The notes below the pieces were generated by a model. The model saw only the letters and a program-made list of their open reading frames with translations, did not search any database and was not told the origin of the DNA. This document shows positions 40,553-48,974 of a stretch of 64,000 bases of DNA, one piece after another; the stretch's first letter is position 1; each line of letters begins with the position of its first letter. The stretch is from Streptomyces sp. yr375 (lineage in GTDB: Bacteria; Actinomycetota; Actinomycetes; Streptomycetales; Streptomycetaceae): positions 1-64,000 of the forward strand of contig NZ_FOFF01000042.1 in the NCBI RefSeq assembly GCF_900110755.1, written 5' to 3'. Both the position numbers and the translations under genes were made by a program.

Positions 40553-41191
40553 CCTAACGGCCATCGGCCGCGCGCGCCGTAGAGCGGACTTACCACCCGC
40601 TGGCCTCGCGCGGCCCGTCTACCGACCGGATTAACCACCCGTGTCGGCCGCTCAGGTCCCGGATTGCAGCCGGTCCTGAGCTGGCGGCTCATCGAGCCGC
40701 ACATTTCCCAATCGGCCCCTCATCAGGGCCACAGCACGCACCACGGCCGCTGACCACGGCCACCACAGCCGCGCAGCACCCAGTTGCGCTACCAGCAACA
40801 CCCGGCCGTCAGGCCGGCGCCGGTCGCGAGCCCCCACCACAGGGGCTTCGCGATTCAGCACCACCGAGACGAGAGGAGAAATCTCCCCCCACCCGATCGG
40901 TGTCCGCCCGCTTCTCACGAAGGGGGCTTCACCTGACACATCCGCACATCTGGTTCGGCCGGGCCCGAGGGGCTCTGGTCGGTCCAGCTATATGGAAGGT
41001 AGGTCGTTCTCATAGTGCCCGAGAGTGGTGTCCCCTGTCAGCCTGACCCTGTCCGTTTCACACCGGTTCAGGCATGGCGGGCTTCCCGTGTGACGGAATC
41101 GTCGCCCGAGTCCTCCCTCTTTACGCGGTTCGTACCGGAAGTTGAATTTCCGGTAGGAAGCTACAAGAGCAGTGCTTTCGAGACGTGCCCG
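40553..41191. other. Long gene-free region upstream of the replication module
   Basis: About 640 bases with no convincing gene on either strand. It contains TACCGGAA/TTCCGGTA (about 41129-41156), runs of CACGGCC-type words near 40740 and an AT-richer end. It probably holds the promoter and control region for the genes that follow. Confidence 0.5.
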
Positions 41192-41536
41192 ATGAGCGCG
41201 GTCGCGGTGTCTGCCGCCCCGCTCATGCACCCGCTCTCGGAGGTCATCGACAACTCCGTCGACGACAACGTCCTCAAGGGCGTCGTCCCGTGTGGCGGGA
41301 CGGGTTCCAAGATTGTTGCCCGCCGTGCGGGAGCGCGGGGGGTGATCGGGGCTGAGCAGAATCTGTCCACAGGCCGTTCGGTGCAGGGTCGGCAGGTGGA
41401 TAAGGAAACGCAAGTTCTGCCTGCTGAGGGAGGTGTCCGCTTTGGCGTGTACACCGGCCCGATGGCAACACAGGCGACGTTGGGATGTTCGGCACTTGCG
41501 GTGTCCACCGCTCCGGTCGGGGCGGTGGGCCGATGA
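41192..41536 (+). CDS. Possible small gene coupled to the replication operon
   Basis: A 114-residue frame starts MSAVAVSAAPLMHPLSEV and overlaps the next start by ATGA. Its first half has the high third-position GC of real genes; the second half does not and contains the DnaA-box-like sites. The start resembles that of the next protein (MSAVAAPAAFTHARSE), which hints at a duplicated leader. No ribosome site is clear. Confidence 0.4.
   Translation: MSAVAVSAAPLMHPLSEVIDNSVDDNVLKGVVPCGGTGSKIVARRAGARGVIGAEQNLSTGRSVQGRQVDKETQVLPAEGGVRFGVYTGPMATQATLGCSALAVSTAPVGAVGR
41363..41403. promoter_or_regulatory. Two DnaA-box-like sites in opposite orientation
   Basis: CTGTCCACA (41363-41371) differs by one base from the Streptomyces box TTGTCCACA. 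GGTGGATAA (41395-41403) is the complement of TTATCCACC, one base off the general box. They lie about 30 bases apart and 130-170 bases before the winged-helix gene, as expected at an origin. Confidence 0.5.
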
Positions 41537-43725
41537 GCGCCGTGGCGGCACCGGCCGCGTTCACACACGCCCGCTCGGAGAGCTCAGTCGGGGCCTCGCG
41601 CCGTCGGCTGCGGTCGGTGCCGACGCAGGCCGGTCCGGTCGTTCCGCTGGAGCTGGGCAACCCGCTCCAGCTGTCGAAGACGATGCGGGCCCGGCTGCTC
41701 GCCGCGGTGCGTGCGCTGGTGACGTCCCCGGCGCTGGCCGGTGCGTCGGACGGTGCCCGGCTGGCTTCCGTCGTGCTGACGGCGAAGGCGAAGGTCCGTG
41801 ACGACTACCAGGCGTCCATCTGGGCGGCTGAGCTGGGCCGGTGGCTTGGGGTGTCGCAGTCGACGGTCGCGCACACGGTGCTGCCCGAGCTGCGCGCTGC
41901 CGGGTTCCTCGGCTCGAACGTCGCGACGAACGCCTTCGGGCACGCGACGGGCCTGGAGTGCTGGGTGATCCCGATGTACCGGGCGCAGAAGGCCGGCGAC
42001 CGGCGGCACGCCCTGGCGCTGTCCCGCTCGGAGCTCGCGGTGCTGCTCAGCCTGTGCGAGGTGCTGTTCGGTCCGGGGTGGGCGCCGAAGGACAAGGCGC
42101 CGGTCCCGGCCGGGCTGCTCGCCGGGCGCACGGGCCGTGGTGCGGCGACGGATCGGCTCGGGCTGCTGCTGATGGTGCTGACGACGGGTTCGGCGGGCTG
42201 GCTGCAGCTGTGCCCCGGATCGGTGGACACGTCCCGGGGGCGTCCGGCGGCGACGGTCGCCCGGCTGCTGGGCTGCACGGCGGCGGCCGGAGCGAAGGTC
42301 CTCAAGCGGCTCCAGGAACACGGCGTCGCGGACGTGGTGCGGCAGGAGACCGGCTCGGGTCTGCACGCGAAGTCGCGGGTGCGACTGGTGCCGGTTGCTG
42401 AGGCTCACGGCGTGGCCGTGCGGGAGGCCCGCCGGGTCGCGAACGCCGTGTTTTCAGACCTCGCCGGTACTGCATCCGGAGATCTTGAGCCCGGCGTGAC
42501 CGGCGAGACCCTTGTGACTACTGGGGTGGAGGGCCCCGGGCAGGGCGAGAAGGCGGAATCGGCAGACCTCGCCGCAACTGCACAGCACCACGCTCTCCAC
42601 GCTTCTGTGGTTACTCCTGGTGGGTCTCTCGCGCTCTCTCGTGGCTTTTCCGGCGAAGGCCGTGGTGGGTCCGGTGATCTGCCGGACCGCGCGTGCGTGC
42701 GCGAGGACGGCGGCCCGCTTCGCGGGGAACAGCCGAAGATGTCCCCGGTCGTCGAAGGCGTGAAGAGCGGCCGCGATCCGGTTGCCGATGCTGCGGTGCG
42801 GGTCGTGGAGGTTGCGGGTCAGGGCAGGCAGCAGCGGGGGAGGGTGCCTCTGCCGCCGAAGGATCTGCGGGTCGTCCTGGCCCCGGTCGACCTGGTGTGG
42901 GCACGGCTGGAGCGTCCGGCCGCGCGCCGCCTGGTGGAGGCTGCCACCCGCAGCGAGCTGACCCTGGTGGAGGGCTTTGCGGGCCGTACGGACGCCCCGC
43001 AGGTGCTCGCCGACCGGCTCGTCCGCCGCCTGGACGAGCAGCTGCGCACCGGTGGCCCGATCACCGACCCGGTGGGCTGGCTGCTGGCCCGGGGACTGCC
43101 CCAGCGCCAGCAGTGCGGCGACGCCCGGTGCGACGACCGGATCCTGCTCGACTCCGGCCGGGACTGCCCACGCTGCGAGGAGAAGCAGGCCGACCGCCGC
43201 GCCCAGCGCAGCACGGTCGCGGCCGATGTCGACGCGGCGATGCCCGGCGCCTCCGAGGCAGAGCGCCGCGCGGCCGCTGACCGGCAGCTGCACGAGCGGG
43301 TGACCGCCCAGGCGTGGGCCCGCGAGCACGAGTGGGAGCAGGTCCGCGCCCGGCAGGCCGCTGCCAAGGCCCGCCGCGCCGAAGCCGTGGCCGCGCAGCC
43401 GGCCGACGACGTCCCGGCCGCGCCGGTGGCTCCGGTCGTGCTGCCCGCGCCTCGCCCGGCTGCCGCCGTCGTCCCCGCTCCGGAGCCGGAGTTCGCCGAC
43501 GTCGACGTCGACCAGGAGCTGGTCCTTGAGGAGCTCACCCGGGAGCAGGTCCTGGACTGGCGCAACCGCGCCGCCGCCGACCACCAGCTGGTGTTCGACC
43601 ACATCGACCGGTACGGCGAGACGTCGGCACAGCGCCTGTTCACCCGGGCGTTCGTCGCCCAGGTGCAGCGCCTGGCCGACCTCGGGCACCTGGACCTCGG
43701 CTACACCACCTGGGGGCAGGCATGA
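41533..43725 (+). CDS. Winged-helix replication-initiator-like protein
   Basis: A 730-residue protein. A first HTH lies near residues 85-120 (AAELGRWLGVSQSTVAHTVL) and a second near 235-270 (AATVARLLGCTAAAGAKVLK); a long Pro/Gly-rich linker follows; a zinc-ribbon-like set QCGDARCDD and DCPRCEEKQ lies near residue 535; the end is helical. Tandem winged helices followed by a coupled DciA-like gene match the paired rep genes described for some Streptomyces linear plasmids. The initiator role is inferred from this and the nearby DnaA-like boxes. Confidence 0.7.
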   Translation: MSAVAAPAAFTHARSESSVGASRRRLRSVPTQAGPVVPLELGNPLQLSKTMRARLLAAVRALVTSPALAGASDGARLASVVLTAKAKVRDDYQASIWAAELGRWLGVSQSTVAHTVLPELRAAGFLGSNVATNAFGHATGLECWVIPMYRAQKAGDRRHALALSRSELAVLLSLCEVLFGPGWAPKDKAPVPAGLLAGRTGRGAATDRLGLLLMVLTTGSAGWLQLCPGSVDTSRGRPAATVARLLGCTAAAGAKVLKRLQEHGVADVVRQETGSGLHAKSRVRLVPVAEAHGVAVREARRVANAVFSDLAGTASGDLEPGVTGETLVTTGVEGPGQGEKAESADLAATAQHHALHASVVTPGGSLALSRGFSGEGRGGSGDLPDRACVREDGGPLRGEQPKMSPVVEGVKSGRDPVADAAVRVVEVAGQGRQQRGRVPLPPKDLRVVLAPVDLVWARLERPAARRLVEAATRSELTLVEGFAGRTDAPQVLADRLVRRLDEQLRTGGPITDPVGWLLARGLPQRQQCGDARCDDRILLDSGRDCPRCEEKQADRRAQRSTVAADVDAAMPGASEAERRAAADRQLHERVTAQAWAREHEWEQVRARQAAAKARRAEAVAAQPADDVPAAPVAPVVLPAPRPAAAVVPAPEPEFADVDVDQELVLEELTREQVLDWRNRAAADHQLVFDHIDRYGETSAQRLFTRAFVAQVQRLADLGHLDLGYTTWGQA

Positions 43726-44555
43726 GCGGCAGCGAGACGTCCGGCGTCGACCTGGCCCGGGTCGCCCTGCGGGCCGCGATGGAGGCGGCACGCAAGAACG
43801 GCGGCGGCCAGAAGGCGAAGCAGAAGCCGTCGGCCGTCACGACGGTGCGGCGCGACGGGCGCGAGCCGATGGGTCTCGGAGCGGCGATCGGCGCGCTGGT
43901 CACCGAGCGGGCCTGGGAGCTCCCGGCCGCCGGCGCCACGCTGCGGGACCGGTGGGCGGCGATCGCCCCCGAGCTCGCCGGGCACGTCGCCGCCGTGTCG
44001 TACGACCCGAACTCCGGCCAGCTCACTGTGTGCCCGGAGTCGACGGCCTGGGCGACGAAGGCACGGCTGGAGCAGACCCGGGTCATCGCGGTCGCCAACG
44101 AGTCGGCCGGCCGCACTGTGGTGCGCGCCCTGCGGATCCTCGCGCCCGGCTCGGTGTCCGTGCCCGACCTCGAGGACGTCGCCCCGCAGTCCGCGGCCGC
44201 GCCGCTGGGACTGGTGAAGACCAGGGAGACCGCATGCGAGGGCTACCGTCGGGCGCTCGCCGCGCACCATGAGGCCCGCCCCGCCAGCACCGTCGACCCG
44301 GCGATCACTGAGGCAGCCGAGCGACAGAGCCGGGCGATGCGCGAGCTCAGCGCGCGAGCGTTCCCCGAGCCGGAGGCCAGCGCGGACGAGCCGTGCTCGA
44401 TCGATGCGGCCCGCGCGCAGCGTCGCCGGGATGCCGAGAAAACCCGCCGCCTGGCCCTGGAGCGGGCGCGGGAGGACCGGGCCCGGCGGTCGACGGCGGG
44501 GGATGAACAGTCCGGCCGGATGACGAGCGCATCAGAGTTGGGGCGCAGTGCGTAA
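43722..44555 (+). CDS. DciA-like (DUF721) replication protein
   Basis: A 277-residue protein whose residues 45-140 match DciA: GLGAAIGALVTERAW, LRDRWAAIAPELAGHV, LTVCPESTAWATKARLEQ and IRILAP-like end. DciA loads or steers the replicative helicase DnaB in bacteria that lack DnaC. The C-terminal half is Arg/Ala-rich and charged, beyond usual DciA length. It overlaps the winged-helix gene by ATGA, so initiator and helicase loader would be made together. Confidence 0.8.
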   Translation: MSGSETSGVDLARVALRAAMEAARKNGGGQKAKQKPSAVTTVRRDGREPMGLGAAIGALVTERAWELPAAGATLRDRWAAIAPELAGHVAAVSYDPNSGQLTVCPESTAWATKARLEQTRVIAVANESAGRTVVRALRILAPGSVSVPDLEDVAPQSAAAPLGLVKTRETACEGYRRALAAHHEARPASTVDPAITEAAERQSRAMRELSARAFPEPEASADEPCSIDAARAQRRRDAEKTRRLALERAREDRARRSTAGDEQSGRMTSASELGRSA

Positions 44556-44576
44556 CGGCGGGCTTCGGCGCATGCA

Positions 44577-44606
44577 GCAGGGCCCGGCGGAATCGCCGGG
44601 CCCTGC
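44577..44606 (+). terminator. Terminator of the replication operon
   Basis: GCAGGGCCCGGCG pairs perfectly with CGCCGGGCCCTGC around GAAT, followed by CTCTTGT. A strong intrinsic-type stem. Confidence 0.85.
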
Positions 44607-45194
44607 CTCTTGTGGTACGCCCTTCGGCCCACGAGAGTCGTCATCGTCGGACGGAAGGAAGCCCAGTGGCTGACCTGCAAGTCGTTGCCACCTTGGGGAG
44701 GGGCCCTGCTGCAACAGGGTTCCTCCAGCGTTCTGCGGTGCCAGTCCGGAGCATTTGGACCTGCGCCTCTTTCGTACGCGTACGGGCGCGCCGTGGCGCG
44801 CGCGTCACGCGCACGTGTGAACAGGTCCAAGGATGAGGGGGATAATTGACCTCCGCAAGCGACTGTAGGCACTTAGTTGCCAATTAAGTCGTCTCTGACG
44901 CCTGACCTGCGAGTTCACCGAGATCGAACGTGATCTCGGAGGGTTATTCAATGCGGACCCGAACCATCCTCTGAACAATTGCGTTCCACCCTTTAAATAA
45001 CAGAGCGGGCTGTTATTTAAGGTTGCCTCCAGTGGGAACTGAAGCGGCGTTGTCAGGCGTAAGCCTGGGTAACGTGGGATTCGCCGTTCTGTGGCTGCAA
45101 CCGCTGGCGGTGAACTCCTGTGCCCTGCAAGGCACTTGAGCACGTTGTCCGGAGCACTGTCGAACCTGTCGTCTCGTGGTGGGAGTCAACTTCC
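44607..45194. other. AT-rich island downstream of the replication genes (origin candidate)
   Basis: About 590 bases without a gene. From about 44830 to 45030 the sequence is far less GC-rich than the rest of the window, with GGGATAATTGAC, CAATTAAG and the hairpin TTAAATAACAG/CTGTTATTTAA (44993-45020). A second stem CCGAGATC/GATCTCGG lies at 44918-44939. Easy-melting DNA with hairpins beside rep genes is typical of plasmid origins. Confidence 0.55.
44993..45020. repeat. AT-rich hairpin
   Basis: TTAAATAACAG and CTGTTATTTAA form perfect 11-base arms around AGCGGG. It is the most AT-rich inverted repeat I noticed in the window. Confidence 0.8.
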
Positions 45195-45422
45195 TTGTCG
45201 TTCCTTCTTCCTGAGCCCGTTCCTGCTGAGCAGAACGGGCCGTGCACGCACACCCCGGCGAGCGCCGCGAAGGCCTCGCCGCTCGTCTCCTTACTGCTGC
45301 TGGTCATCCTTCTGGCCGCGCTGGTCGTCCTGCTCGCTCGCGGGATGAAGCTGGAGGAGGCTCTCGCCGTACTGGGCGCCGGCAGTCTGCTGGCCGCCGA
45401 ACTGCGTCAGCGTCTGCTGTGA
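45195..45422 (+). CDS. Small membrane protein with a TTA codon
   Basis: A 75-residue frame with one membrane segment (SLLLLVILLAALVVLLARG) and an amphipathic end LEEALAVLGAGSLLAAELRQ. The start is uncertain: TTG with GGGAG 9 bases upstream is preferred, as no ATG fits. Leu at 45291-45293 is TTA, the rare codon read by the bldA tRNA in Streptomyces, so expression may be limited to late growth. It lies beside the AT-rich island. Confidence 0.6.
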   Translation: MSFLLPEPVPAEQNGPCTHTPASAAKASPLVSLLLLVILLAALVVLLARGMKLEEALAVLGAGSLLAAELRQRLL

Positions 45423-45433
45423 CCTGAAGCCCT

Positions 45434-45464
45434 GCCGGGGCCCGTCAACACGACGGGCCCCGGC
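45434..45464 (+). terminator. Terminator after the small membrane protein gene
   Basis: GCCGGGGCCCGTC pairs perfectly with GACGGGCCCCGGC around AACAC. It ends 32 bases before the next gene. Confidence 0.85.
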
Positions 45465-45495
45465 CCTACTTCGGGCTCGGGAAGGAGCAGATGCC

Positions 45496-46590
45496 GTGGC
45501 CCGCCCCATGAACCCCCTGCCGCAGACCGACGACCCGCTCGTGGCCTTCGCGCGCGATCTCCAGGCGCTGCGCAAGAAGGTCGGCGATCCGCCACTGGCG
45601 CTGATGGCCCAGCACGCACGCGTCTCGGCTGCGACGCTGTCCAACGCACACTCGGGAAAGAAGCTGCCCACCTGGGCGGCCGTCGTCAGCTACGTACTGG
45701 CCTGCGGAGGAGACCCTGACGAGTGGAGCGACCGCTGGCAGAGCCTGCGACTGGCGGAAGCCGGGCCCGCCGGCGACCTGAGCCGCGAGGCACTGCGCCG
45801 GTGGGAGCGCACCGGCGTACTGAAACCCATCAGCCCCGCAGACGAAGCCGAGCTGCGCCAGCTACTCCAGACGCTGCTGGACTTCAACGAGCTCAGCCAC
45901 CGCCAGCTCGCCCGTCAGGCCCCCGGCTACTCGCACGTCACCTACGGCGCCGTGCTGCGAGGCGCCCGCCCGCTGCGCGCCAAGATCCTCTACCAGATCC
46001 TGATCGGCTGCGGCGTGTACTCACTGCGCAGCCAGGAAGAGTGGTTCAGGGAGCTGAGCCGCTCATCCTGGAAGGAGGGCGTCGCTGGAGGCAAGCTGCT
46101 CGCCCGGGTGGAGCCGAAGCACCGGTACGCCGGCGACATCGACATGAAGCTGCTCAAAGACTTCCTGCACCGGCTCGAGCGCGGCCGGTGGCCCATGGTG
46201 GCCGGTGCCGCGCTCTACGAGAACGTCATCGAGCTGCGCAACGCATTCGAGGACATGCTGACGCTGCTGCTGGGCTCGATGCGCAAGGCCGGGGTCCGGC
46301 TGCCACAGAAGTCCAATGCCGCCTTCAACCGCGTGATCGGCCAACTCACCAGCAACCTGATCCCGGAGGCCGCCGCGATCGCCGCCCTTGTTCCCCTCGC
46401 CTTGCCGTTCCAGCCCCGCCTGCAGACCCGGGTCGCCCTGGCCCTGAAGAACGCGGGCGAAGTGCTGAAACAGGCAGACGACGGCGAGCTCACCATGCGC
46501 AACGAGCACGGGGTCGTCATGCCCCGCATGAGCATGTGGCCTTTCCTGCCCCGCGACCAGGCGATGGGACGGGTGAGGGCCGCCTCATAG
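45496..46590 (+). CDS. XRE-family regulator
   Basis: A 364-residue protein from a GTG with GGAAGGAG 8 bases upstream. The N-terminal HTH is LMAQHARVSAATLSNAHSGK with the following LPTWAAVVSYVLACGG, a pattern common in Streptomyces regulators; a second HTH-like unit follows near residue 130 (LSHRQLARQAPGYSHVTYGA). The C-terminal half is helical and of unknown role. Two HTH units in one chain suggest it binds DNA without needing a dimer partner or bridges two sites. Confidence 0.85.
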   Translation: MARPMNPLPQTDDPLVAFARDLQALRKKVGDPPLALMAQHARVSAATLSNAHSGKKLPTWAAVVSYVLACGGDPDEWSDRWQSLRLAEAGPAGDLSREALRRWERTGVLKPISPADEAELRQLLQTLLDFNELSHRQLARQAPGYSHVTYGAVLRGARPLRAKILYQILIGCGVYSLRSQEEWFRELSRSSWKEGVAGGKLLARVEPKHRYAGDIDMKLLKDFLHRLERGRWPMVAGAALYENVIELRNAFEDMLTLLLGSMRKAGVRLPQKSNAAFNRVIGQLTSNLIPEAAAIAALVPLALPFQPRLQTRVALALKNAGEVLKQADDGELTMRNEHGVVMPRMSMWPFLPRDQAMGRVRAAS

Positions 46591-46748
46591 GAGCCGGCCG
46601 GCCACCGCGGTGCTGTGCCGTCCGAGTCTGGCTCAGGCCTGCGCCGCTCACCCTGCCCCCGCTGCGGGGGCGGGCCCCGCAGCGCGGTCGTGGCGCCCCT
46701 CCCCGTACGGTCCGCGCAGAGAGGCTGGCGGCGAGGCTGGGGCCAGGG

Positions 46749-47651
46749 TCAGGCCGCTGGCGGCTGGCCGGACGGGGCGGCCTGGTCGGCGGGCTGGTCC
46801 AGCTGCTGCTGGCGGCGTCGCTGCTCGTTGCGGTGCTCTTCGACGCGCTGGGTGAACAGCTTCAGCGCCTTCTGCTCCTGATCCTCGCCGAAATCGCTGT
46901 AGGGGCCGACGCCAAGTGTGAAGGCGTTGGCCTCTTCCTCGATGGCGTCGGCGGTCTGGAGTAGGAAGTAGCTACGCTCGCGGTACTTGTAATAGCCGGT
47001 GAAGGCGGCCGCCACGGTGACGGTGAAGCCGATGGCGACGATCGTGATGTTCTGCCATGTGAACTGGTTACGGGTGTCCAGGGCGGCCACGGTGGTCGTG
47101 GCTGCGGACCCGATCATGATGAGGTTCTGCAGGGCGTTGTGGACGAGTCGGTACTTGCGGCTATCGTCCCGGTGCTGCTCGATGACCCCGGCGACATCCT
47201 CGCGGTAGAGATTGCGCCGTTCCTCCAGCGTCGGGTGGTTGCGGGAGTTGAAGAACCGCAGGACGTCGCGGTTGCTGTCGACGATGTCTTCCAGCTTGGC
47301 CAGGCTGAGGGAGCCCCGGCGCGGTGCGGCAATCACGACAACTGCCCCGGAGATGAACAGCACAATGCCGCAGATGATGTCGACCCGGAGAAATCTGGAG
47401 GGGGAGCCCCAAGACAGCACGGTCCACACCAGGCTCGCCAGAAAGGCAACGCTGGCGACGGCCAGCGCAAGACGCATCACACGGAGCCTCCGCCTTCGCC
47501 GCGCCAGGTTCCGTTCCATCCGCTTCACGTCGATCCGGAGCTCGCGCAGCGTGGACTGATCCTCGGCTGCGGCTCGCCGTTGTTCGGCACTGAGCTCTTC
47601 CTCGGCGTCGCTCATGCGACGGGGCGCATCGTCGTCGAGACTGCGGGGCAC
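46749..47651 (-). CDS. SLATT/DUF4231-like membrane protein
   Basis: A 300-residue protein from a GTG close to GGAGGAG. A basic coiled region (residues 30-58) leads to a first membrane pair (about 60-105), then a helical middle with RRNLYREDVAGVIEQHRDD, a second membrane pair (about 180-222) and YYKYRERSYFLLQTADAIEE, the end typical of DUF4231/SLATT domains. SLATT proteins are predicted pore-forming effectors tied to nucleotide signalling in defence. No cyclase or SLOG partner is next to it, so the role here is open. Confidence 0.7.
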   Translation of the reverse strand: MPRSLDDDAPRRMSDAEEELSAEQRRAAAEDQSTLRELRIDVKRMERNLARRRRRLRVMRLALAVASVAFLASLVWTVLSWGSPSRFLRVDIICGIVLFISGAVVVIAAPRRGSLSLAKLEDIVDSNRDVLRFFNSRNHPTLEERRNLYREDVAGVIEQHRDDSRKYRLVHNALQNLIMIGSAATTTVAALDTRNQFTWQNITIVAIGFTVTVAAAFTGYYKYRERSYFLLQTADAIEEEANAFTLGVGPYSDFGEDQEQKALKLFTQRVEEHRNEQRRRQQQLDQPADQAAPSGQPPAA

Positions 47652-47679
47652 GAACTCCTCCTCTCCTCTCCGTGCCGGG

Positions 47680-48252
47680 TCAGCGGTCGAACGCTTCGGT
47701 CAGGCGCACCCGGTAGCCGTCCTCTTCCATGAGCACGACGGTGACGCCGAACGGGTCGGGGTGGTCCAGCTCGATCGGGGTGAAGGAGTAGTTGATCGCG
47801 GCCTGGATCGGCGGCACCAGCTCGCCGCCGGGCTGCGGCGCGGGGGTCGGACTCCAGTCCGGGGCGACCGATGCCCAGCCGTCGGGACTGCGGGACAGGA
47901 GCTGCTCGGTGTAGGGGAACTGGTGCAGGACGTGCCCGTCGCGCGTGGCGAGCACCATGTTCAGGCACGGCGCCGGGCCGACGATGGGCAGCTCGCAGGC
48001 GGTGGCAATGTCGTGGGTCTCCCAGACCAGAACCACCTCGTCCGCGCGGGCGGCCGCGGCGATGTTCGAGAGTTCCGCGATCCCGGTGAGTGCGTCCTGG
48101 CCGACCTTGATCGGGCGGACCCAGATCATCCCGACCAGTTCACCTCGCACCAGCGGCATGATGAGCGGGCGCGGGACCGCGCCCTCACTCAGCCCGGCGG
48201 TGTACGCCTTCTTCGCCACGCCGACCAGTGCGTCCCACATCCGCGCTTCCAC
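47680..48252 (-). CDS. Conserved hypothetical protein
   Basis: A 190-residue soluble protein. The GTG start is chosen from GGAGGGGG 6 bases upstream. Strand-rich centre (ARADEVVLVWETHDIATA, LNMVLATRDGHVLHQFPY) and an acidic end. No family recognised. It is on the same strand as, and 28 bases before, the SLATT-like gene, so the two may be one unit. Confidence 0.7.
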   Translation of the reverse strand: MEARMWDALVGVAKKAYTAGLSEGAVPRPLIMPLVRGELVGMIWVRPIKVGQDALTGIAELSNIAAAARADEVVLVWETHDIATACELPIVGPAPCLNMVLATRDGHVLHQFPYTEQLLSRSPDGWASVAPDWSPTPAPQPGGELVPPIQAAINYSFTPIELDHPDPFGVTVVLMEEDGYRVRLTEAFDR

Positions 48253-48353
48253 GGAAGCCCCCTCCGTCTGCCGTACCCGATCACCGCACCCTGGCACGGG
48301 TGTTGAGGCCGTGTCAGCGGGATGATCAGCCAGCTCGAGGAAGGGCCGCTGTC

Positions 48354-48776
48354 TCAGACGGTGACGGGCCGCGAGGCCTTGGCACGGCTGTGCTGCTCAT
48401 CCCACTCCTGGATCACCGCGCGCAGCATGGCGGCATGGGTCCCCTTGCGGGTCGCGACGCTGCGGAGGTACGCCTCGGCTCCCTGGAGCAGCCCCGAGCG
48501 TGGGCTGCTCAGCACCATGGCTCGGTGGGTGCCGGGCGGCGAGACGTGACTCCAGGCGTCGAAGCAGTCCGGGGCGGCGGCGATGTGGCCGTCGACGTAG
48601 GAGCCGTCGCGGTTGGTGCAGAGCCAGTGGGTGCGCAGAGCACACCGGGGGCAGGCGAGGGTTCCCGTCATCGAGGGGAAGCGGCGCTGCCACTCCTGGT
48701 CCAGCTCGTAGATGTCCTGAGCAAGAGGGATGTTCTTGCCGCACTTGCAGCACCTGATGCGGAACGCGACGGACAC
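48354..48776 (-). CDS. Zinc-ribbon protein
   Basis: A 140-residue protein with CCKCGK near the start and CPRC plus a further Cys (HWLC) about 35 residues on, forming a likely zinc site. The rest is helical with LLQGAEAYLRSVATRKG. GTG start with GGGAG 7 bases upstream. Function unknown; it lies upstream of the SLATT-like pair and divergent from tap. Confidence 0.7.
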   Translation of the reverse strand: MSVAFRIRCCKCGKNIPLAQDIYELDQEWQRRFPSMTGTLACPRCALRTHWLCTNRDGSYVDGHIAAAPDCFDAWSHVSPPGTHRAMVLSSPRSGLLQGAEAYLRSVATRKGTHAAMLRAVIQEWDEQHSRAKASRPVTV

Positions 48777-48899
48777 GGCGGATCTCCCAATCACCCTGCG
48801 GGCCGGACGCGCTCAGCCTGGCAGCCGGCCCCCTTTCCGCACCGTCGCCATGCCGTAGCTGTTGCGCCGCTTGCCCGCCCGCGTGCTGCACTCCAAATC

Positions 48900-48944
48900 A
48901 TGAGCGATTCATGCGCGATTGAATGCGCGAACCAATGCGCGATT
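48900..48944. promoter_or_regulatory. Four ATGCGCGATT-type repeats upstream of tap
   Basis: ATGAGCGATT, ATGCGCGATT, ATGCGCGAAC and ATGCGCGATT lie 11-12 bases apart, close to one helix turn, and end 31 bases before the tap start. TGTAGGGT follows. Spacing by helix turns on one face is typical of an operator; the Tap HTH or its free-standing relative are obvious candidates. Confidence 0.75.
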
Positions 48945-48974
48945 GATGTAGGGTGTCTAGTGGAGGTGAGCTCT

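Noticed and set aside
40988..41551. Leftward open frame upstream of the replication operon
   Set aside because: No ribosome site or recognisable features, and it overlaps the start of a better supported gene.
48228..48974. N-terminal extension of the Tap frame
   Set aside because: It overlaps other real genes on the opposite strand, and the GTG with GGAGGTGAG upstream gives the normal Tap length.
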